Shown here in pieces: positions 43,801-48,294 of a stretch of DNA of 48,294 nt; position 1 is the first letter of the stretch, and every line of letters begins with the position of its first letter. The notes under the pieces are model-generated. The model did not search any database. It saw only the letters and a list, made by a program, of their open reading frames with translations, and was not told the DNA's origin. Location: assembly GCA_032718475.1 (NCBI GenBank), contig JAUCBJ010000716.1, positions 1-48,294 on the forward strand, written 5' to 3'. The position numbers and the translations under genes were made by a program. This DNA is from Nemertoderma westbladi (taxonomy: Eukaryota > Xenacoelomorpha > Nemertodermatida > Nemertodermatidae).

Positions 43801-45310
43801 TCTAGGAATTTATAGAAGGGGAGAAGAATACAATATACAAGAGAATCTAGGAATTTATAGAAGGGGAGAAGAATACAATATACAAGAGAATCTAGGAATT
43901 TATAGAAGGGGAGAAGAATACAATATAGAAGAGAATCTAGGAATTTATAGAAGGGGAGAAGAATACAATATACAAGAGAATCTAGGAATTTATAGAAGGG
44001 GAGAAGAATACAATATACAAGAGAATCTAGGAATTTATAGAAGGGGAGAAGAATACAATATACAAGAGAATCTAGGAATTTATAGAAGGGGAGAAGAATA
44101 CAATATAGAAGAGAATCTAGGAATTTATAGAAGGGGAGAAGAATACAATATACAAGAGAATCTAGGAATTTATAGAAGGGGAGAAGAATACAATATACAA
44201 GAGAATCTAAGAATTTATAGAAGGGGAGAAGAATACAATATACAAGAGAATCTAGGAATTTATAGAAGGGGAGAAGAATACAATATACAAGAGAATCTAG
44301 GAATTTATAGAAGGGGAGAAGAATACAATATACAAGAGAATCTAGGAATTTATAGAAGGGGAGAAGAATACAATATACAAGAGAATCTAGGAATTTATAG
44401 AAGGGGAGAAGAATACAATATACAAGAGAATCTAGGAATTTATAGAAGGGGAGAAGAATACAATATACAAGAGAATCTAGGAATTTATAGAAGGGGAGAA
44501 GAATACAATATACAAGAGAATCTAGGAATTTATAGAAGGGGAGAAGAATACAATATACAAGAGAATCTAGGAATTTATAGAAGGGGAGAAGAATACAATA
44601 TACAAGAGAATCTAGGAATTTATAGAAGGGGAGAAGAATACAATATACAAGAGAATCTAGGAATTTATAGAAGGGGAGAAGAATACAATATACAAGAGAA
44701 TCTAGGAATTTATAGAAGGGGAGAAGAATACAATATACAAGAGAATCTAGGAATTTATAGAAGGGGAGAAGAATACAATATAGAAGAGAATCTAGGAATT
44801 TATAGAAGGGGAGAAGAATACAATATACAAGAGAATCTAGGAACTTATAGAAGGGGAGAAGAATACAATATACAAGAGAATCTAGGAATTTATAGAAGGG
44901 GAGAAGAATACAATATACAAGAGAATCTAGGAATTTATAGAAGGGGAGAAGAATACAATATACAAGAGAATCTAGGAATTTATAGAAGGGGAGAAGAATA
45001 CAATATACAAGAGAATCTAGGAATTTATAGAAGGGGAGAAGAATACAATATAGAAGAGAATCTAGGAATTTATAGAAGGGGAGAAGAATACAATATACAA
45101 GAGAATCTAGGAACTTATAGAAGGGGAGAAGAATACAATATACAAGAGAATCTAAGAATTTATAGAAGGGGAGAAGAATACAATATACAAGAGAATCTAG
45201 GAATTTATAGAAGGGGAGAAGAATACAATATACAAGAGAATCTAGGAATTTATAGAAGGGGAGAAGAATACAATATACAAGATAATCTAGGAATTTATAG
45301 AAGGGGAGAA
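40841..45310 (+). repeat. Edge zone of the array with extra variant classes
   Basis: Variants not seen further left appear here: T29C, A42G, G25A, G38A, C13G, C22T and T23A. They form short local duplications. A C13G/A block is repeated 180 bp apart at about 42836 and 43016. A C13G+T23A+T29C unit is repeated at 43511 and 43646 (135 bp). A C13G then T29C pair recurs 270 bp apart (44771 and 45041). The higher diversity next to unique DNA fits reduced homogenisation at array edges. Confidence 0.85.
42346..42385 (+). repeat. Single 40-bp unit: the only indel in the array
   Basis: This unit lacks five bases near its start: the sequence runs from GAATA directly into TACAAG. The normal unit has two AATA tetramers five bases apart, so slippage between them explains the loss. 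It shifts the repeat phase of everything to its right and the reading frame of the repeat on both strands. Confidence 0.95.
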
Positions 45311-45386
45311 GAATACAATATACAAGATAATCTAGGAATTTATATTGTAATCGAATGAGTTTAAAATTGAATTGGCTACGATATAT

Positions 45387-45392
45387 TTTATT
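45387..45392 (-). terminator. Alternative polyadenylation signal AATAAA
   Basis: Minus-strand AATAAA, about 310 bp past the stop codon and only 43 bp from the first satellite unit. If the nearer signal is skipped, the transcript would end at or inside the repeat array. Confidence 0.3.
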
Positions 45393-45585
45393 GTCTCTTG
45401 ACTGTGTAATGTAGCGGCCCGGACGTAACGTAACAGACGAGGAAGAAGATAAAAAAAATAGGAATATTTTACATCAATTCATAATGACAGATGAATCAAT
45501 CCAAATATCTATCTATACACTAAATTTGTGACGCTTTAAACGCCAATGAATATATTTAAACACCCAGATATAATATCGAAATAAA

Positions 45586-45591
45586 TTTATT
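45586..45591 (-). terminator. Probable polyadenylation signal AATAAA for the USP6NL-like gene
   Basis: TTTATT on the + strand reads AATAAA on the minus strand, 111 bp past the stop codon, a usual distance for a short 3' UTR. It is half of the palindrome AATAAATTTATT (45580-45591), so a + strand AATAAA lies directly beside it. A second minus-strand AATAAA is at 45387-45392. Which one is used cannot be told from sequence. Confidence 0.5.
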
Positions 45592-45701
45592 ATATACCTA
45601 AAATTTGTTAACTAAAATAATAAAAATTGTAGTTAAAAGCGGCATGCGGGCAGCAACATGACTAGAGCAATGGTGGCTATACTGGCGTCAATGTAACGCA
45701 G

Positions 45702-48008
45702 TTATAGTAGCACTTCAGTGCGGGAGGAATTACCGACAGGGCGAAACGGCGACGGAGGGTCAGGGAGAATGGGAAGGGCTTTATTAGTGTCACTGTTGGG
45801 AGGAGGAGGGGCGGGGGGAGACCCGGTGTACGGGAGGCGGTGCAACGCCGCCCTATCCGAGCCGGCGAGCCGCGAGGAGTCCGGCCGCGGACTGGTCCGA
45901 CTCGGGGGGTTCCTCGGGGGCAGGTTGGGCCCGGACCCGGAGCTGGTGATGCTGCCAGCTCGCTGAGTCCGGCGGTACGTGTTGGCGGGGGACGGACTGA
46001 TGTAGCCCTCCAGCGGCGGCGCCACCACGCTGGTGGACTGGCGGCGCCAGACCCCGGATGTCTCCAGTTCGTCGTTTAACGCCCCTTGCGGGTCGAACGT
46101 CGACGTCGGATTCATGTTGGGGGCGGAGATCCGGTTGGGGTTGGCGGCGCCTCGCGGTCGCGACTTGGCGGGTTCCGTGTCCGCCCGGACCCGGTCCGAC
46201 GGCGGCACAGAGTAGCGGTTGGATCGCGAGTTACCCGGGACGCTGCCTTCCCCGACCACAGTGCGAGAGGCGTCGGCGAAGGGGGAGAGCGAGGGTGGGA
46301 CGGTGGGGACCACCCAGAGGGGGACGCTGGATGGACGAACCGGGTGGAACGCGGTGGAGTGCAGGTCCGATACGATGTGGGTGGGCGGGGTAGACCCGCG
46401 GGTCGGTGTGGTAGACCCGCGGGTCGGTGTGGCAGACCCGCGGGTCGGTGTGGCAGACCCGCGGGGCGGTGCATCCCCCGCCAACGTCGCCACGCTCCCT
46501 TCCAACGACCCGGGGACCCCAACCAAACTCCCCTTCGGGGTTTCCGTGTGGTTCGAATTGGAACTAAGGTCGTCTATACTGGTACACGGTAGAGGCAGAC
46601 TATCGATGGATTCCCGGTAGCTGCTGTCGGTAGTCACGGAACTACCCCCGTCCACGCCGACGTCTACAATGTAACTATCGCTACGGGAACTGCGTTGGTC
46701 CGTCGACATACTGTCCGTCTGTCTGTGAATCCGTGAGTCGGTTGAGAGGGAGTTCCCTATGGGTCTGTAGGTCCCAATCCCCGGCACTATGCCGCCGTCC
46801 GCTCGACTGATGCTGTTACGCGATCGGCCCCCTCGCAGACGTGGGAATTCCTTCGCCGTGGCTCGGGGCGGCAGATGCAACTTCTTCCCGATCAGCTCGG
46901 CCATGCAGTTGCGCAACTCCTCGATAGCGAGGTCGTCGGTGCAACCGAAATCCCGAGCGATCTTATCCTGAAGGTAACTCCAGATGTTATCCGAGGAGAG
47001 CCGCAGTAAATGCCGTCTGTGCATCTTTAGTATGCAGTAGGACATGGATACCAGCAGACGGTCTCCTTCCAGCATGTAAATATCCCACAATCGGAGCGCC
47101 AATGAGAAGGGAACTCGGTTGAGGAAACAGTTAAAGAACCACGGAGTGGAGAACAGGTTCGCTTTGATGTCGTTCTTGTCCATGTGTTTGAAGAGTTTTG
47201 GTATCATCTTCTTGATGATGTGGTCGAGATGGCTCTGGAAGCGTACGAGTTTGGGGAGTCCTTCCACGAAGAAACCGTGCATACCGTGAATTCTGCTGTC
47301 GGTGAACAGGGCGCTCAAGGCCCAGAAGATGTCCTCCTCGCCGTGCACGTAGATGGCCATCAACGCGACGACCGCGCTCATCCCCTGGCAGTAGGCGACC
47401 TCCTCGTTGAACACCGAGTAGGCCGTGAGCACGTTGAATATAATCTGCTGCCGACTGCCGTAGCGATCCCGGTACATGTGGTGGGTGGGGAAGGTGCGGT
47501 GGATGTCCACGTCAATCTGTCGGACCACCGCGGGATCCTGTCCCCGCGCGCGATTCTTCATCCGCTGATAAAGACCCGGACTCTCCAGTTTCTTAGTCTC
47601 CGTATCTAACAGTAGCAACCAAGCGGAACCACGAAGAGCGTTAGGAATCCCCTTGTAAATACGATTTTTTAATTTATCAGAATTCTTAAATTTAGGCCAG
47701 TTGTCTGGTCGTAACATTTTACACCATTTCTGGACTCTTCTCGTAACCTCGTTGGCTTTCGTTTTAGAGTCTCTCCCGTTGTATATCGGGCTGGAGGTTT
47801 CGGGCTTCAGCAGAAATCCGTGCTCGTCTATCTTACTCGCTTCTTTCTCTATCTCGTTGATCTCGAGATCGACCTCGTACGGATCCATTCGGCTCCCGGT
47901 ACGACCTCGATCGTATCGCCCAAACGTGGCATCGCGTTCTGCTACGTGCTCCGCCTTGTAGACCTCCCTGTCGGAGTCGGAGTAGTTAGATGACTGCGAC
48001 GGGTGCAT
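45702..48008 (-). CDS. USP6NL: USP6NL/RN-tre-like TBC-domain Rab GTPase-activating protein, single exon, 768 aa
   Basis: Family members are Rab GAPs; RN-tre/USP6NL acts on Rab5 and related Rabs in endocytosis and receptor trafficking, in vertebrates together with Eps8. Visible here: the YDRGR signature near residues 32-36, shared with USP6NL. The TBC domain spans about 117-330 with R126/W130 (RGSAW), the IxxDxxR motif 165-171 with arginine finger R171, and YCQGM 206-210 with glutamine finger Q208. MHGFF and LRLWDIYMLEGDR-type segments follow. Both fingers are intact, so it should be catalytically active. From about 390 the tail is Ser/Pro-rich and probably disordered, with a class II SH3 ligand (PPSPFR) near the end and C-terminal VLL, which could fit a class II PDZ ligand. 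No PxxDY Eps8-type motif is seen. Start: the frame opens after TAA at 48042-48044; the codon at 48015-48017 is GTG, so the first ATG is 48006-48008, with A at -3. No intron interrupts it. Length lies between fly and human homologues. An upstream coding exon is possible. Confidence 0.9.
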   Translation of the reverse strand: MHPSQSSNYSDSDREVYKAEHVAERDATFGRYDRGRTGSRMDPYEVDLEINEIEKEASKIDEHGFLLKPETSSPIYNGRDSKTKANEVTRRVQKWCKMLRPDNWPKFKNSDKLKNRIYKGIPNALRGSAWLLLLDTETKKLESPGLYQRMKNRARGQDPAVVRQIDVDIHRTFPTHHMYRDRYGSRQQIIFNVLTAYSVFNEEVAYCQGMSAVVALMAIYVHGEEDIFWALSALFTDSRIHGMHGFFVEGLPKLVRFQSHLDHIIKKMIPKLFKHMDKNDIKANLFSTPWFFNCFLNRVPFSLALRLWDIYMLEGDRLLVSMSYCILKMHRRHLLRLSSDNIWSYLQDKIARDFGCTDDLAIEELRNCMAELIGKKLHLPPRATAKEFPRLRGGRSRNSISRADGGIVPGIGTYRPIGNSLSTDSRIHRQTDSMSTDQRSSRSDSYIVDVGVDGGSSVTTDSSYRESIDSLPLPCTSIDDLSSNSNHTETPKGSLVGVPGSLEGSVATLAGDAPPRGSATPTRGSATPTRGSTTPTRGSTPPTHIVSDLHSTAFHPVRPSSVPLWVVPTVPPSLSPFADASRTVVGEGSVPGNSRSNRYSVPPSDRVRADTEPAKSRPRGAANPNRISAPNMNPTSTFDPQGALNDELETSGVWRRQSTSVVAPPLEGYISPSPANTYRRTQRAGSITSSGSGPNLPPRNPPSRTSPRPDSSRLAGSDRAALHRLPYTGSPPAPPPPNSDTNKALPILPDPPSPFRPVGNSSRTEVLL
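46391..46474 (-). repeat. In-frame 21-bp minisatellite in the USP6NL-like tail (four units)
   Basis: Four tandem 21-bp units lie at 46391-46411, 46412-46432, 46433-46453 and 46454-46474. The first two are identical, the third differs by one base and the fourth by several. They encode a seven-residue Thr/Pro/Arg/Gly/Ser repeat (TPTRGSA type) around residues 512-540, in the disordered tail. The unit is GC-rich and unrelated to the 45-bp satellite. Copy number may vary between individuals without breaking the frame. Confidence 0.92.
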
Positions 48009-48040
48009 TTTCGCCACAATAGTTGGTGGGAGGATAACCG

Positions 48041-48062
48041 CTTAGCAGATTAGAAAAGAAAA
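48041..48062 (-). other. Possible 3' splice (or trans-splice) acceptor just upstream of the ATG
   Basis: On the minus strand a pyrimidine-rich run with a CTAAT branch-point-like motif ends in AAG at 48041-48043, 33 bp before the ATG. A 5' UTR intron, or a spliced-leader acceptor in a trans-splicing phylum, would end here. The in-frame TAA that bounds the ORF (48042-48044) would then be intronic and removed. An AAG end is less common than CAG/TAG, so this is tentative. Confidence 0.3.
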
Positions 48063-48228
48063 CAAGCATAGCTTCGGATATCATATATTAATATTAAACT
48101 TAAACATAATTGCAAATCCCAAATACAAATTACCGGTACTGAACTAACAAGATGTATAAGATTGACTATGAATCCTACGGAGACAGCTACAATGTAGCCC
48201 AATGTTGCCGTTACAGGGTTAGGCTCTG

Positions 48229-48255
48229 CTGCCTAATTATTTATACTGCCTAATT
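48229..48255. repeat. 10-bp direct repeat pair around the TATA-like element
   Basis: CTGCCTAATT occurs at 48229-48238 and again at 48246-48255, separated by seven bases. The spacing and the position around the TATA-like sequence could make it a paired factor-binding site or a short tandem duplication. Confidence 0.6.
48238..48245 (-). promoter_or_regulatory. TATA-like element TATAAATA
   Basis: The minus strand reads TATAAATA about 230 bp upstream of the ATG. It lies between two copies of a 10-bp direct repeat (48229-48238 and 48246-48255, CTGCCTAATT on the + strand, 17-bp period). A TATA match in AT-rich DNA is weak evidence alone; no initiator or transcript supports it. Confidence 0.3.
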
Positions 48256-48294
48256 CAGTAATTCTGTATCGGTACGGTACAACATGTTAAAGGA

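Larger units (their letters stand above)
1..45344 (+). repeat. 45-bp satellite/minisatellite tandem array, about 1008 units, open to the left
   Basis: The unit is 45 bp and begins GAATACAATATACAAGAG; bases 1-45 show the consensus. I count 941 full units to 42345, one 40-bp unit, 65 full units and a 34-bp partial unit. All are head-to-tail in one orientation with no insertion. Composition is A22 G11 T9 C3, with a 15-nt pure-purine run per unit across the unit boundary (unit positions 34-45 plus 1-3). Substitution variants seen: G18T, G41A, G1T, C22G, G35A, G38A, G39A, A42G, C13G, T29C, G25A, C22T, T23A. The unit contains a short internal duplication (ATACAA twice, one base apart). No start codon occurs in an open frame on either strand. 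The array continues past the left edge, so 45.3 kb is a minimum. A pericentromeric, subtelomeric or interstitial heterochromatic location is possible; the sequence does not decide. Confidence 0.99.
45345..45701. other. Spacer between satellite edge and gene; 3' flank of the USP6NL-like gene
   Basis: 357 bp of AT-rich unique sequence. The array stops inside a unit after 34 of 45 bases. Just past the junction, 45341-45352 matches the reverse complement of unit positions 1-12 at 11 of 12 positions. The spacer holds a run of eight A at 45451-45458, the short direct repeat CGTAACGTAAC near 45424-45434, and AATAAA-type signals on both strands. I see no ORF of note and no RNA gene. On the minus strand it would be the 3' untranslated region and downstream flank of the gene. 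Confidence 0.75.
48009..48294 (-). promoter_or_regulatory. 5' flank of the USP6NL-like gene (5' UTR and possible promoter)
   Basis: 286 bp upstream of the chosen ATG, AT-rich, in contrast to the GC-rich coding region. It holds a TATA-like element and a pyrimidine-rich tract described separately. I see no other ORF or RNA gene. The window ends here, so the promoter may lie outside it. Confidence 0.45.

Noticed and set aside
1-45344. Array as a giant repeat-protein gene
   Set aside because: Both open frames lack any ATG, the + frame is broken about 50 times by the same TAA variant, and open frames are expected by chance for a 45-bp period.
1-45344. CRISPR array
   Set aside because: Units are contiguous copies with no unique spacers between repeats, and there are no cas genes; the flanking gene is eukaryotic.
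1-45344. Telomeric repeat
   Set aside because: The 45-bp unit does not contain tandem TTAGGG/TTAGG-type motifs, and the array borders a gene on the right.
45451-45458. A-run as a poly(A) tail of a retrocopy
   Set aside because: It lies on the + strand, the wrong orientation for a minus-strand gene, and is only eight bases long.
42333-45473. Minus-strand ORF of 1047 codons joining 43 unique-sequence codons to the right part of the array
   Set aside because: It has no ATG, ends at the deletion unit through a frame shift (TAA at 42330-42332), and the unique part resembles no known protein.
46086-46592. 168-codon + strand ORF with Gly/Arg/Pro/Ala repeats
   Set aside because: It is the antisense shadow of the Rab GAP tail; its repeats come from the 21-bp minisatellite read on the other strand, and GC-rich DNA lacks stops.
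47184-47609. 141-codon + strand ORF
   Set aside because: Antisense of the conserved TBC domain; the minus-strand frame carries the family motifs.
45702-48008. TBC1D10-type GAP instead of USP6NL
   Set aside because: The YCQGM motif and the YDRGR N-terminal signature fit USP6NL/RN-tre; as I recall, TBC1D10 proteins have a different residue pattern after YCQ.

Overview
The window is eukaryotic, most likely from an invertebrate animal. The evidence is one protein gene of the animal USP6NL/RN-tre family and a very large simple-sequence satellite. I cannot name the species. There are no prokaryotic genes, RNA genes, CRISPR arrays or recognisable transposons.

Bases 1-45344 (94% of the window) are one uninterrupted tandem array of a 45-bp unit, whose consensus is bases 1-45. 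Counting phase from base 1, there are 941 full units to 42345, one 40-bp unit with a 5-bp deletion (42346-42385), 65 full units (42386-45310) and a final 34-bp partial unit (45311-45344). All units are direct, and the array runs off the left edge. The unit is 31% GC and 73% purine on the + strand (A22 G11 T9 C3). Units differ only by substitutions at about a dozen positions. I name the main variants by unit position and use the letters throughout: D = G18T, A = G41A, * = G1T, V = C22G, K = G35A. Read as a string of letters, the array shows long identical blocks (1-3797, 9739-11987, 13924-17612). It also shows short higher-order repeats (3, 4, 5, 6 or 8 units) and a 14-unit composite block present three times (6706-7335, 34516-35145, 36001-36630). 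Near the gene-proximal edge (from about 40.8 kb) the units carry additional variants seen nowhere else, the usual pattern of an array edge escaping homogenisation.

Bases 45345-45701 are a short AT-rich spacer holding likely polyadenylation signals for the gene. Bases 45702-48008 on the minus strand are one uninterrupted 768-codon coding region for a USP6NL/RN-tre-like Rab GTPase-activating protein. It has an intact TBC domain with both catalytic fingers and a long Ser/Pro-rich tail containing a small in-frame minisatellite. Bases 48009-48294 are its 5' flank, with a TATA-like element and a splice-acceptor-like tract. The gene is transcribed toward the satellite, with its stop codon only 357 bp from the first repeat.

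The strongest signal beyond gene and satellite is the internal evolutionary record of the array: the triplicated 14-unit variant string, the linked A-*-V variants that recur in nearly all recombinant combinations, and near-total absence of indels in more than 1000 units. I found no evidence for a new enzymatic or defence system. The array has stop-free frames on both strands (14,120 codons on the minus strand), but without any ATG and with no sign of coding constraint, so I treat them as a by-product of a period divisible by three.
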